Source: Flavobacteriaceae bacterium NBU2973
GTDB taxonomy: Bacteria; Bacteroidota; Bacteroidia; Flavobacteriales; Flavobacteriaceae
Assembly (NCBI GenBank): GCA_026162565.1
Contig: JAOEIQ010000002.1
Span: 372,001 to 436,000 of the forward strand
Direction: 5' to 3'
DNA length: 64,000 bases
Under the pieces are notes generated by a model. The model was not told where the DNA came from and searched no databases. It worked only from the letters and a program-made list of their open reading frames with translations. Below, one piece after another: positions 1 through 9,165 of this stretch. The first letter of the stretch is position 1; each line of letters begins with the position of its first letter. Both the position numbers and the translations under genes were made by a program.

Positions 1-1328
1 TTTTTATCACCTCTAGTTTTAGGTTTTTTGTATTTAGCTTTTATTTTTCTTTGGTAAGATCCACCTTGGTTAGTTTTACTATTCTTTTCTGATTTTTCAT
101 GAAAGCTAGCACCTATTTCAGATTCTGCAGGTAATTTTAATGGATTGTTACGTTCCTTAATTTTAGGTTGCTCATCATAAGTAAGCTGTTTTGATATCTC
201 AACTGAATCTGGAATTAACAACTGTTTAATTTCCATTTTCATGAGTCGCTCAATCGCATTTTTATAGTCAACTTCTTTGTCTGTAAAAAACAAAAACGAA
301 TGTCCTTCATTTTCAGCACGTCCTGTTCTACCAATACGATGCATATAATTCTCTGGAAAAATTGGCGTATCAAAATTGATAACATGAGAGATTTCTTTTA
401 AATCCAAACCACGAGCCATAACATCCGTAGTGACAAGAACCCTCTTCTCACCTTTATCAAATTGATTGATAGATCGTAATCTGTAATTTTGAGTTTTATT
501 AGAATGAATGACACAGGCCTCATCTTTATAAAATTCTTGAATAGCATTAAACAGTAGATCCGCAGATCGTTTGTTAGACACAAAAACAAGTACTTTATGA
601 TATTTATCATTATCAGCAAGTAAGTGAACTAACAAATTTACTTTGGTATAAAAATTTGTTACAGCATAACAGCTTTGAGAAATATTTTCTAATGGAGTAC
701 CACTAACAGCAATAGAAATTTTTTTAGCAACTTTAAAAAAATTAGATATAAGTAAATTAACATCATCTGTCATAGTAGCAGAAAACATAATGTTTTGGCG
801 ACGTTGCGGCAATAAGTCAAAAATATTACTTAACTGAAACCTAAAACCCAAGTCCAACATGACATCTACTTCGTCAATAACTAACCTTTTTATAGATTTT
901 AATTGCAATGCTCTACTAACAACTAAATCATACAATCGTCCTGGTGTCGCAACAATTATATCTTGACCCAGAGCAACTTCAGCTTTTTGAGTATTAATAT
1001 TGGTTCCACCAAAAACTCCAATAACACGGTTGTTAATGTACTTACTAAATTTTTTAATCTCATCAACTGTTTGAACCACTAATTCACGAGTCGGCACTAA
1101 AATTAACACTCTTGGATGTTTTTCTTTTGAAAATTTTAAGCCTTGTAAAATAGGTAACATATAAGCAAATGTCTTACCTGTTCCTGTTTGCGCAATACCA
1201 ACAACATCTTTTCCAGAAGATATTACAGGAAAAGCTTTGACCTGAATAGGTGTTGGTTTTTCATAACCTAAATCAGTAATAGCATACTGTAATTGTTTGG
1301 ATATTTTAAAATCTTCAAAAGATTGCAT
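1..1328 (-). CDS. DEAD-box ATP-dependent RNA helicase (3' end beyond window)
   Basis: Unwinds RNA duplexes using ATP. In this family the roles are ribosome assembly and mRNA turnover in the cytoplasm. Translation from the ATG at 1328 is open to the window edge, so about 442 residues are visible and the stop lies outside. Seen in order: Q-motif region (residues 4-29), Walker A AQTGTGKT (46-53), ATPGR, motif II written DEVD rather than DEAD (about 150), SAT (about 183) and HRIGRTGRAE motif VI (about 330). These are followed by a Lys/Arg-rich low-complexity tail typical of RhlE-type helicases. The DEVD spelling keeps the two metal/ATP-contacting acids. It is not an ortholog I can name with certainty. 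Confidence 0.93.
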   Translation of the reverse strand, partial: MQSFEDFKISKQLQYAITDLGYEKPTPIQVKAFPVISSGKDVVGIAQTGTGKTFAYMLPILQGLKFSKEKHPRVLILVPTRELVVQTVDEIKKFSKYINNRVIGVFGGTNINTQKAEVALGQDIIVATPGRLYDLVVSRALQLKSIKRLVIDEVDVMLDLGFRFQLSNIFDLLPQRRQNIMFSATMTDDVNLLISNFFKVAKKISIAVSGTPLENISQSCYAVTNFYTKVNLLVHLLADNDKYHKVLVFVSNKRSADLLFNAIQEFYKDEACVIHSNKTQNYRLRSINQFDKGEKRVLVTTDVMARGLDLKEISHVINFDTPIFPENYMHRIGRTGRAENEGHSFLFFTDKEVDYKNAIERLMKMEIKQLLIPDSVEISKQLTYDEQPKIKERNNPLKLPAESEIGASFHEKSEKNSKTNQGGSYQRKIKAKYKKPKTRGDK

Positions 1329-1380
1329 GATAATAGGTATTTAATGCAAAAGTAGCTATTACTCTCAATTCTATAAATAA

Positions 1381-1407
1381 AAAAGGCGTAATTAAAAATT
1401 ACGCCTT
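1381..1407 (-). terminator. Rho-independent terminator of the M16 protease gene
   Basis: Perfect 11-bp inverted repeat (AAGGCGTAATT, 3-nt loop) just after the minus-strand stop at 1430. It is followed on that strand by TTTTTTATTTAT. It also separates this gene from the helicase gene downstream. Confidence 0.85.
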
Positions 1408-1429
1408 AACTATAAACTTAAAAAACTAT

Positions 1430-4252
1430 TTATAAAGGGTTTCCATAAATATCTAATTCGATAACTGGTTTTCCTAATTTTTTAACCTCACTTAATTGTG
1501 TTTCTTTATCACCTACAACCAAATAAATCATATCTTTTTCTTGTAAGTAAGTATTTATAATATTCTTGTAATCTTCTAAAGACATATTAACCAACTCTGC
1601 TTGATCTTTTTCTGCGTAATCTGAAGGCTTATCGTATTTACTCATATTCCTCACCATTCCTAGTTTAGCACCTAAACTCTCGAAAGCTCTAGTATCTGCC
1701 TTTAGTAATTTATTTTTAGTAAGCTCCACGTCAGCTTCAGTAAAATTTTTAGAATAATCCTGTAACATGTTTTGAATTATTTCAAGCGATTTTAATGTAG
1801 CATTTGCTCTTACACTGGTTCTAACAGCAAAAGGAGCTATTTCTAAACTATTACTGAATCCTGAATACGCACCATAAGTGTAACCTTTTTCAATACGTAA
1901 TGTTTGAAATAGACGTCCACTTGATCCTCCTCCTAAAATTTCATTGGCAAAATCTAAATTATTAGCATTATCATCTGTGGCAGATAATACTAATTTACCA
2001 ATCATAATTACTGATTGTTTAGATCCAGGAACATCAATAAAATATAAGTTTCCAGCTTTAGAATCTGTTGGTAACTCTTGATTAGCTATTGAAGTAGTTT
2101 CACCCGCAAAATCATTTAACATACTAACTGCATCTATTGTTCCTTGCTTATTCACAGCACCAGCAACATGGATTTTAGCTTCAGATGCAGATAAGTTGTT
2201 ATAATAAGCTTTTAAGTCGTCAACAGTAATATCCTTTATAGTTTCTAAAGTTCCAGAACCAGGAATACCAAACACGTGGTTATCCCCATAAATTAACCTA
2301 TTAAAAACTAAACCAGCTATAGCATTTGGGTTAGCTTCTCGACCTTTTAAACCTGTTTCAAGAGCAGATTTTAATCTATTAAACTCTTTTTGATCCCAAC
2401 GCGGTTCTAATAAAATCTCTTTTACTAAAGCCATGGTACCTTCAAAATTCTTTGCTAAACAAGAACCTGTAATATGAAAATCTTCATTAGCACTATACAT
2501 ACCAATATTTGCACCTAATAAACCAATGGCTTCTTCTAATTCTGCTGGTGTTTTTGTTGCTGTACCTTCCATCATTAATTCACTTAATAAACTCGCAACA
2601 CCTTCTTTACCTTTTGGATCTATTAAATGACCTCCAGGAATTGTGATATCAAACTGCACAAGTGGCACTTCGTTATTTTCTATTCCAAAAACCTCCATAC
2701 CATTATCTAAAGAAGCCGTCCAAACCTCAGGCGATTTAAATAATGGAAGTTCTCCAAATGCAGGTTCGCTCCTATCATAAGTACTTGGCGTTTTTTCATA
2801 TTCAGCTTCTTCACCTTGACCGACTTCTTCATTTGCAACATTCTGCTTTACTTCTTCAATCCAAACAGTAGCTTCTTTAGCATCATTTACTGCTAAATCT
2901 AGTTGGCCTTTTGGTACAACGCTAGTCATTACATAATTTTTTTCTTTTATGTATTTATTATACACACGTACAACATCTTCTGCGGTAACAGCTTCAGTTA
3001 ATTTTGCAGCTTTTGTTATATAACTAGGATCACCATTAAACTCATTATCTTGAACTAATTGAAATGCTTTATTTAAAACTGTGCTAATACCTTGATACAA
3101 TCCTGTTTCTAATTCAGCTTTAATTCGTTTTAAGTCATTTTCATTAACACCATTTTCTTCAAAACGTTTTAATCCTTCATCTATAGCAGATTTCAAATCG
3201 TCTAAATCTGTTCCTGCATTCGCTCTAGCTCTAAAAACAAATTCTCCAGCGATCTCGCTACTGCTTTGATAAGAGCTTATGTTTGGTGCTAACTTCTTCT
3301 CTTCTACAATTACTTGATATAAAGGTGCGTTTTTGCTACCAGAAAGCAACTGACCTAAAACTTGTAAAGGATATACGTCAGTATTGTATTCTTCAACAGT
3401 CGGTAAAACCATTCGTAATTCTGGCAGTTTAGCAAAATTATCTTCAAAATAAAGTGATTTGCTATTTTCAAGAGTAACTGGCATAGGTTCTAAAGGTTCA
3501 ACATCTGGACCACTAGGTATTTCACCAAACCATTTTTTTACTAATTCTTTAGTCTCTTCAATATCAATATCACCAGCTATTACCAATGATCCATTTTTTG
3601 CACCATAATATTTTGCGTAAAACTCTTTAACGTCATCAATGGTTGCAGCTTGCAGATCTGGTAAAGCTCCAATCACAGTCCAACTGTAAGGATGCCCTTC
3701 AGGATATAGGTTTTTCCTGATAATCTCGTCAGTATAACCATAAGGCGCATTATCGACACGTTGACGTTTTTCGTTTTTAACAACTTGCTTTTCACGTTCT
3801 AAAGCAGCTTCTGTTACTGTATTAATCATATAGCCAAAACGATCTGAATCTATCCAAAGAATTTTTTCAAATGCATCTTTAGGCACAACCTCATAATAAA
3901 CCGTTCCATCAGTCCAAGTTCCCCCGTTTCGACTTCCTCCCCATTCAGGAATCATTTTTCTATTGGCACCAACAGGCACATTTTCAGAGTCATTAAAACT
4001 CATATGCTCAAAAAAGTGAGCAAATCCTGTTTTCCCTGGTTTTTCTCTATTAGAACCTACATGCATCATAGTAGCCACAGCAACAATAGGATCACTATGG
4101 TCTTCATGTAAAATAACTTCGAGACCATTATCGAGAGTAAATTTTTCGTAGTCAATTTTGAATTCTTTCTCTTCTGAAACTGACTTTGAGTCATTAGAGC
4201 AAGAAAAGGCAAATACTGCTCCTATGAGCACAAATAGTTTGAAATTTTTCAT
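1430..4252 (-). CDS. M16 family zinc metallopeptidase, lipoprotein
   Basis: Predicted inverzincin-type protease acting on peptides or small proteins in the periplasm or outer membrane. The N-terminus has a lipoprotein signal with lipobox FAFSC (Cys18). The inverted zinc motif HFFEH is at residues 79-83, and the distal Glu cluster EREKQVVKNE at about 152-161 supplies the third ligand. At 940 residues it is the full two-half M16 architecture. The C-terminal half (from about residue 500) has no HxxEH and is the usual inactive partner domain, including an RIEKGYTYGAYSGF segment of the type that contacts substrate in this family. The gene is divergent from the haloperoxidase gene, with about 130 bp between them. 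Its substrate is unknown. Confidence 0.93.
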   Translation of the reverse strand: MKNFKLFVLIGAVFAFSCSNDSKSVSEEKEFKIDYEKFTLDNGLEVILHEDHSDPIVAVATMMHVGSNREKPGKTGFAHFFEHMSFNDSENVPVGANRKMIPEWGGSRNGGTWTDGTVYYEVVPKDAFEKILWIDSDRFGYMINTVTEAALEREKQVVKNEKRQRVDNAPYGYTDEIIRKNLYPEGHPYSWTVIGALPDLQAATIDDVKEFYAKYYGAKNGSLVIAGDIDIEETKELVKKWFGEIPSGPDVEPLEPMPVTLENSKSLYFEDNFAKLPELRMVLPTVEEYNTDVYPLQVLGQLLSGSKNAPLYQVIVEEKKLAPNISSYQSSSEIAGEFVFRARANAGTDLDDLKSAIDEGLKRFEENGVNENDLKRIKAELETGLYQGISTVLNKAFQLVQDNEFNGDPSYITKAAKLTEAVTAEDVVRVYNKYIKEKNYVMTSVVPKGQLDLAVNDAKEATVWIEEVKQNVANEEVGQGEEAEYEKTPSTYDRSEPAFGELPLFKSPEVWTASLDNGMEVFGIENNEVPLVQFDITIPGGHLIDPKGKEGVASLLSELMMEGTATKTPAELEEAIGLLGANIGMYSANEDFHITGSCLAKNFEGTMALVKEILLEPRWDQKEFNRLKSALETGLKGREANPNAIAGLVFNRLIYGDNHVFGIPGSGTLETIKDITVDDLKAYYNNLSASEAKIHVAGAVNKQGTIDAVSMLNDFAGETTSIANQELPTDSKAGNLYFIDVPGSKQSVIMIGKLVLSATDDNANNLDFANEILGGGSSGRLFQTLRIEKGYTYGAYSGFSNSLEIAPFAVRTSVRANATLKSLEIIQNMLQDYSKNFTEADVELTKNKLLKADTRAFESLGAKLGMVRNMSKYDKPSDYAEKDQAELVNMSLEDYKNIINTYLQEKDMIYLVVGDKETQLSEVKKLGKPVIELDIYGNPL

Positions 4253-4386
4253 ATTTGATCGATTAAATTAGCTTCTAAAGATACTTAATCCAAAGAATTC
4301 TATATTTAAACGAATGTTAAAATTTTAACTTCCATTTTTGTGTTTTTTTTACTTAATTGCAGCCTATTAATCAATTGAGCCTCAAT

Positions 4387-6582
4387 ATGAAAAAAATTAC
4401 TTTGCTGATTAGTTTGGCAGTATTTTCATTAATACCAACAAACACATTCTCACAACATTCCATAGCTAGAGAATGGAATGAACAACTACTAGATGCTATT
4501 CGGTCAGATTTTGCAAGACCTACTGTGCATGCAAGAAACTTATTTCATAGCGCTTCACTCATGTATGATGCTTGGGCCATCTTTGATAATACAGCCCAAA
4601 CAGTATTTTTAGGACGAACTTTTGGTGGATTTAATATTCCATTCAATGGAATAACTACACCCACAGATGTTGCTGCTGCAAGACACGAAATTATTAGCTA
4701 TGCCATGTTTAGATTATTAAACTATAGATTTGCAAATTCTCCTAATGCTACTACTACTCTCAATGAATTAGAAGATTTCTTCACTAACGATTTAGGCTAC
4801 GATGAAACTTTTACATCCACAGATTATGGTACAGGATCTTATGCTGCTTTAGGAAATTACATGGCAGGCAAAATGATAGAATTTGGTAATCAGGATAAAT
4901 CTAATGACCAAAATGATTATGCGAATTTAAATTATTCTCCTTCTAATGACCCTTTAGTTTTAGAGTTGTATGAAGACAATACAGATATTAATCCAAATAG
5001 ATGGCAACCTTTAGCATTTGATGTATTTATAGGTCAAGGTGGAAATGTTTTTCCTCTTAATACACCAGACTTTTTAAGTCCTGAATGGGGAGAAGTAACC
5101 CCATTTAGTCTCAAAGTTGACGATTTAACAATCTATAACGATCCAGGGTATGACTGCTACGTTTATAATGATCCAGGGCCTCCAGTTTATATTCAAAACT
5201 CTAATGAAGATGGAATTGATGACCCTTATAAATGGCATTTTGCGCTAGTTGCAGCTTGGTCTTCACATTTAGATCCTAGCGACAATACAATGATTGATAT
5301 TTCTCCAGGCTCTATTGGAAATTTTGATAGTTCTAACTTCCCAGAAACATTTGCTGAATATCAAGCATTTTATGACTTTTTTAATGGTGGTGATGCAAGT
5401 TCTGGACACTTATTAAATCCACACACGAATGCGCCATACGTACCTCAAATGGTAAAACGCGCCGATTATGCTAGAGTATTAGCAGAATTTTGGGCTGATG
5501 GTCCTGATTCTGAAACACCTCCTGGTCACTGGTTTTCAATTATGAATTATGTTAGTGATCATCCATTGGTTGTTAAAAAACTAAATGGTCAAGGACCAAC
5601 ACTTTCAGATTTAGAATGGGATGTTAAATGTTATTTAGCTTTAGGTGGTGCGATGCATGACTCTGCTGTTGACACCTGGGGAGTTAAAGGTTTTTATGAT
5701 TATATCAGACCTATTTCAGCTATTCGCTACATGGCAGGAAAAGGTCAAAGTTCAGATGCCTCTCTACCAAATTATGATCCTCATGGTTTACCATTAATTC
5801 CTGGTTACATCGAATTGATAGAAACTGGAGATCCACTTGCTGGAGATAGCGATGAAAATGTTGGTAAAATAAAAGTGTATGCTTGGAAAGGCCCAGATTA
5901 TATTGCAGATCCTACAACTGATATTGCTGGTGTTGATTGGATTTTAGGTGAGCGTTGGTGGCCTTATCAAAGAGCTACTTTTGTGACGCCTCCTTTTGCA
6001 GGTTATGTTTCAGGACACTCTACATTCTCAAGAGCAGCATCAGAAGTGCTGACATTGTTAACAGGAGATGAATTTTTCCCAGGTGGAATGGGAACTTTTG
6101 ATATACAACAAAATAACTTTTTAGTCTTCGAGCCAGGTCCATCTCAAGACATGACACTTCAATGGGCTACATACAGAGATGCTTCTGACCAAACAAGCTT
6201 ATCAAGAATTTGGGGTGGAATTCACCCTCCAATTGATGATATTAGAGGAAGAATAATTGGCGAAAAAATTGGTGTTGAAGCCTATGACAAAGCTCTAACT
6301 TATTTTAATGGAGAGACCTTAAATAATCCTGTTTTCAATGAAACTGAAACGGTTTCATTATATCCTATTCCATTTAAAAATGAATTAAATATTTCCTTAA
6401 ACTCAATTCAAGCGAGTAAAATTGATATCTATAATATTTCTGGTAAACTAATCCTATCAAAAATTATTTCTAGCAATACGCAAACATTAGATATGAGTTC
6501 AATTGCTTCGGGAATGTATTTTGCTAAAATTTCAGCTTCTAACAATGACATTATTGAAGTGAAAAAAGTAATAAAAAAATAG
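4387..6582 (+). CDS. Vanadium-dependent haloperoxidase/PAP2-type secreted protein with T9SS sorting domain
   Basis: The vanadate/phosphate-binding signature of vanadium haloperoxidases and PAP2 phosphatases is present. K-x6-RP is KGFYDYIRP at about residues 434-442, the PSGH box reads VSGH at about 541-544, and SR-x5-H-x3-D is SRIWGGIHPPID at about 605-616. The SR-x5-H-x3-D box matches exactly. The start is set at 4387 (MKKITLLISL...), giving a Sec signal peptide. A TTG 30 bp upstream is in frame but adds a non-signal prefix. The last 75 residues are a type A T9SS sorting domain (SLYPIPFKNELNI... through ...KKVIKK), so the protein is exported and probably surface-bound or released. Whether it oxidises halides or is a phosphatase cannot be read from the motifs. 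Confidence 0.88.
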   Translation: MKKITLLISLAVFSLIPTNTFSQHSIAREWNEQLLDAIRSDFARPTVHARNLFHSASLMYDAWAIFDNTAQTVFLGRTFGGFNIPFNGITTPTDVAAARHEIISYAMFRLLNYRFANSPNATTTLNELEDFFTNDLGYDETFTSTDYGTGSYAALGNYMAGKMIEFGNQDKSNDQNDYANLNYSPSNDPLVLELYEDNTDINPNRWQPLAFDVFIGQGGNVFPLNTPDFLSPEWGEVTPFSLKVDDLTIYNDPGYDCYVYNDPGPPVYIQNSNEDGIDDPYKWHFALVAAWSSHLDPSDNTMIDISPGSIGNFDSSNFPETFAEYQAFYDFFNGGDASSGHLLNPHTNAPYVPQMVKRADYARVLAEFWADGPDSETPPGHWFSIMNYVSDHPLVVKKLNGQGPTLSDLEWDVKCYLALGGAMHDSAVDTWGVKGFYDYIRPISAIRYMAGKGQSSDASLPNYDPHGLPLIPGYIELIETGDPLAGDSDENVGKIKVYAWKGPDYIADPTTDIAGVDWILGERWWPYQRATFVTPPFAGYVSGHSTFSRAASEVLTLLTGDEFFPGGMGTFDIQQNNFLVFEPGPSQDMTLQWATYRDASDQTSLSRIWGGIHPPIDDIRGRIIGEKIGVEAYDKALTYFNGETLNNPVFNETETVSLYPIPFKNELNISLNSIQASKIDIYNISGKLILSKIISSNTQTLDMSSIASGMYFAKISASNNDIIEVKKVIKK

Positions 6583-6591
6583 AACAACTTT

Positions 6592-6637
6592 AAAGCATGT
6601 AGTATTTTTGTAATCCAAAATTAATATTACATGCTTT
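6592..6637 (+). promoter_or_regulatory. Hairpin spanning the DUF3817 start codon
   Basis: AAAGCATGTA at 6592-6601 is perfectly complementary to TACATGCTTT at 6628-6637. One G-T wobble and four more A-T pairs extend the stem to about 15 bp. The right arm contains the ATG of the next gene (6631) and is followed by CCTTTTTT. It may be the terminator of the haloperoxidase gene overlapping the next start, or a structure that hides that start. Confidence 0.5.
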
Positions 6638-6918
6638 CCTTTTTTAACACCTTCAGAATAGTAGCTTTATTAGAAGGTTTATCGTATATATTGCTTTTAT
6701 TTGTAGCCACTCCTATTAAGTATTTATTAAATGATCCTCAATATGTAAAACTATTAGGAATGCCTCACGGCTTACTATTTGTGGCTTATGTAGCATTTGC
6801 AATATTATTATCTAAAGATATGAAGTGGAATTCTAAAACTCTAGGTATAGTATTGTTAGCGGCAGTAATCCCATTTGGGACTTTTTATGTAGACAAAAAG
6901 TATTTAAGAAACATGTAA
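6631..6918 (+). CDS. DUF3817 family integral membrane protein
   Basis: Small 95-residue membrane protein with about three hydrophobic segments (roughly residues 8-27, 43-61 and 68-85). The pattern FRIVALLEGLSYILLLF...GMPHGLLF is characteristic of DUF3817, where an LEG near the N-terminus precedes a PHG before the second helix. No biochemical function is known for the family. The gene ends at 6918, directly against the stop of the convergent thioesterase gene at 6919, so there is no space for a dedicated terminator. Confidence 0.85.
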   Translation: MLSFFNTFRIVALLEGLSYILLLFVATPIKYLLNDPQYVKLLGMPHGLLFVAYVAFAILLSKDMKWNSKTLGIVLLAAVIPFGTFYVDKKYLRNM

Positions 6919-7311
6919 CTAGTTTTTCTTTAGTCTATTACTTACAAATTCAATTTTAGTTTTTCCATGTGGAGTTGGTTTACCGTCATCTCCCATATTA
7001 ACCATAATAATATTATCGACAGTAATAATAAGTTCTCGTGTCATTTTATTACGTACTTTACAATTTAAGGTAATGGACGTTTTTCCAAACTTTGTTGCGA
7101 TAATTCCAATCTCAATAATATCTCCTTTTTTAGCAGAACTTAAAAAGTTAATTTCACTCATAAATTTGGTAACAATTCGCTTATTCTCAAGTTGAATTAT
7201 CGTGTATAAAGCTGCTTCTTCGTCAATCCATTGTAATAATCTACCGCCAAATAAGGTTCCGTTTGGGTTAAGATCTTCTGGTTTAATCCATTTTCTAGTA
7301 TGAAATCTCAT
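6919..7311 (-). CDS. Acyl-CoA thioesterase, hotdog fold (YciA/BACH type)
   Basis: Predicted cytoplasmic hydrolase of acyl-CoA thioesters. At 130 residues it is one hotdog domain. The segment NPNGTLFGGRLLQWIDEEAAL (about residues 15-35) carries the family's N-x-x-G-x-x-F-GG and catalytic Asp region. A second strand region, KGDIIEIG...FGKTSITLNCKVRN, follows. Its ATG abuts the frame-corrected stop of the upstream DUF72 gene (TAAATG), which implies cotranscription. The substrate chain length is unknown. Confidence 0.88.
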   Translation of the reverse strand: MRFHTRKWIKPEDLNPNGTLFGGRLLQWIDEEAALYTIIQLENKRIVTKFMSEINFLSSAKKGDIIEIGIIATKFGKTSITLNCKVRNKMTRELIITVDNIIMVNMGDDGKPTPHGKTKIEFVSNRLKKN

Positions 7312-8219
7312 TTACATTAAAGTTTGTTGTGAGTCGTCATTAGGTATTTTTAAGTAATAGCCTAATTTCTCATTAATTTGTTTAATTAAGTATGCTGACA
7401 ATAATGGTGACTCTTTTTCAATATTTTGATGAACAAAAAAATTAATCTATTTACGCCATTATCCTTCCACAATTTTAATCGCTCAACCCAATCATCTAAA
7501 CGTGAATAATCACTTACATGATTTGCACCAACATATCGCACGAATGCTCTAGAATTGGTTAATCTCATATGCATAATATCTCTTCTACCTGCACTATCCA
7601 CAATAATATTTGAAATATTATTCTCTTCTAAAAGCTGATATAAATCATTAGCTATAGCATCATCATTATACCAATCTGTATGTCTAAATTCTACTGCTAG
7701 TGGAATTTCTTTTGGCCAGCTCTCAACAAATTTCACTATACGATCAAAATCTTTTGGTGCAAAATTAGTATGCATTTGTAAAAAGACACATCCTAACTTT
7801 TCTTTGAGATTAATAGCACCGTATAAATAATTATCTAAAACAGGTTTAATATCATCGTTTAGTCGTTTCCAGTGACTAATCTCCTGATTGAGCTTTGGAA
7901 AAAATTGAAACCCTTCAGGAGTTTTATCGTACCATTTCACAAATTGTTCTGGTGGAAAAATTCTATAAAATGTAGCATTCAATTCTATAGAATTAAACTG
8001 TCTAGAATAATAATGGAGTTCATCTTTAGTACCTCTTGGATAAAAACCCTTTAAATCAGATTTATTCCATTTGGCACAACCAACGTATATATTTGGAATA
8101 GTATCATCTTTAACAGCGTTTAACACTCTTAATGTATCAGGATGATCTTGTGGTAATGTAAAATCTATAGTTTCAGGATTATCAACACTTCCAAATTTCA
8201 TAATAAACAGTTTAGTCAA
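7312..8219 (-). pseudogene. DUF72 family protein, frameshifted near the 3' end
   Basis: DUF72 (YecE-like, TIM-barrel-like) protein of unknown function. Recognisable segments are YVGCAKWNKSDLKGFYP near the N-terminus, FNSIELNATFYRIF and VEFRHTDWY. The intact frame from 8219 ends early at 7386 with an unrelated tail (LFIKILKKSHHYCQHT). One extra base in the A7 run at 7435-7441 (T7 in the mRNA) would restore FFVHQNIEKESPLLSAYLIK and a stop at 7312-7314. That stop is exactly adjacent to the thioesterase ATG. The clean continuation shows that a single-base deletion, real or a homopolymer sequencing error, truncated a gene of about 301 residues to 277. Confidence 0.85.
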
Positions 8220-8260
8220 AGATACACATATCTATTAGTATTATAAATTTTAAAAAAGAC

Positions 8261-8272
8261 TGTAACAATTTC
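8261..8272 (+). promoter_or_regulatory. 12-mer shared by both LolA-like paralogs (copy 1)
   Basis: TGTAACAATTTC lies 46 bp before the ATG at 8318. The identical 12-mer lies 48 bp before the paralogous ATG at 9166. The near-identical placement suggests a promoter or regulatory element retained after duplication. Confidence 0.4.
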
Positions 8273-8317
8273 TCCTTACTATAGTCTAACTTTTATCAAT
8301 CACAATACTAGACAAAA

Positions 8318-9088
8318 ATGAAAACATTGAAATTATTATGTATTGCTATTTTTAGCTTTACATCAATTACTACTCTAGCTCAAACAGCTGAAGAAATTGT
8401 TGACACGTATATCGAAAATATTGGTGGTCAAGACGCTTGGTCAAAAATAAACTCCATGACTGCAACTGGAGTTGCAAAGCAAGGCGGAACAGATTATCCT
8501 TTTGTGGCAACTTATATGAAAGATGGGAGAACACATATTGTAATCGATTTACAGGGACAAAAATATGTAGTTGAAGCCTTTGATGGTGAGACTGAATGGG
8601 CAATGAATTTCCAAACTCAAAAACCTGAAGCTGCTGATTCTGAGTCATCCATCAACTATAAAAATGACGCTAAAGATAACATAGCAGATTCCTTTTTAAA
8701 CTATAAACAAAAAGGCTATTCAATAGAATTATTAGGCAAAGAAGTTTTTGAAGGGACAGATTGCTACAAAATTAAACTAACAAAATCTCCAGCTATAGTA
8801 AATGGAGAAGAGATAGATAATATAGAAATGTATTATTTCGATACAGAAAATTTTGTACCATTAGCAATGGAAGCAACCATTCTTACAGGTCAAGCTAAAG
8901 GTGCAACAGCTCAAGTATTATTTAGTGATTACCAAGAAGTAGACGGTTTGTATATGTCTTTTTCGCAAACCAACAAATTTAATGGACAAGTAGGTATGGA
9001 AATGTCTATCGAATCTGTAAAATTTAATACTGAAATAGATGAAAGTATCTTCACAATGCCAGAAAAGGTAGGAGAAAAAAAGAATTAA
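8318..9088 (+). CDS. Secreted LolA-like / outer-membrane lipoprotein-sorting-like protein, copy 1
   Basis: At 256 residues with a Sec signal peptide (MKTLKLLCIAIFSFTSITTLAQ), it is predicted to be periplasmic. After cleavage it has TAEEIVDTYIENIGGQDAWSKINS, then alternating hydrophobic/polar strands typical of the LolA/LolB-like beta fold (VATYMKDGRTHIVIDLQGQKYV, GTDCYKIKLTKSP, MYYFDTENFVPLAMEA). It is a tandem paralog of the next gene, sharing the same signal-peptide layout, the YIE..GG motif and the F-N/D-YK-KGY-IELLGKE block. In Bacteroidota this family is annotated variously as lipoprotein-sorting protein. A binding role for a lipid or lipoprotein is inferred from the fold only. Confidence 0.75.
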   Translation: MKTLKLLCIAIFSFTSITTLAQTAEEIVDTYIENIGGQDAWSKINSMTATGVAKQGGTDYPFVATYMKDGRTHIVIDLQGQKYVVEAFDGETEWAMNFQTQKPEAADSESSINYKNDAKDNIADSFLNYKQKGYSIELLGKEVFEGTDCYKIKLTKSPAIVNGEEIDNIEMYYFDTENFVPLAMEATILTGQAKGATAQVLFSDYQEVDGLYMSFSQTNKFNGQVGMEMSIESVKFNTEIDESIFTMPEKVGEKKN

Positions 9089-9106
9089 ACTTTATTTCAA
9101 ATAAGT

Positions 9107-9118
9107 TGTAACAATTTC
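9107..9118 (+). promoter_or_regulatory. 12-mer shared by both LolA-like paralogs (copy 2)
   Basis: Second copy of TGTAACAATTTC, 48 bp upstream of the ATG at 9166. It suggests that the second paralog has its own promoter rather than depending only on readthrough. Confidence 0.4.
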
Positions 9119-9165
9119 ATATTTTGTATGACTAACTGTTAAATTATACACTACAATAAACTATT

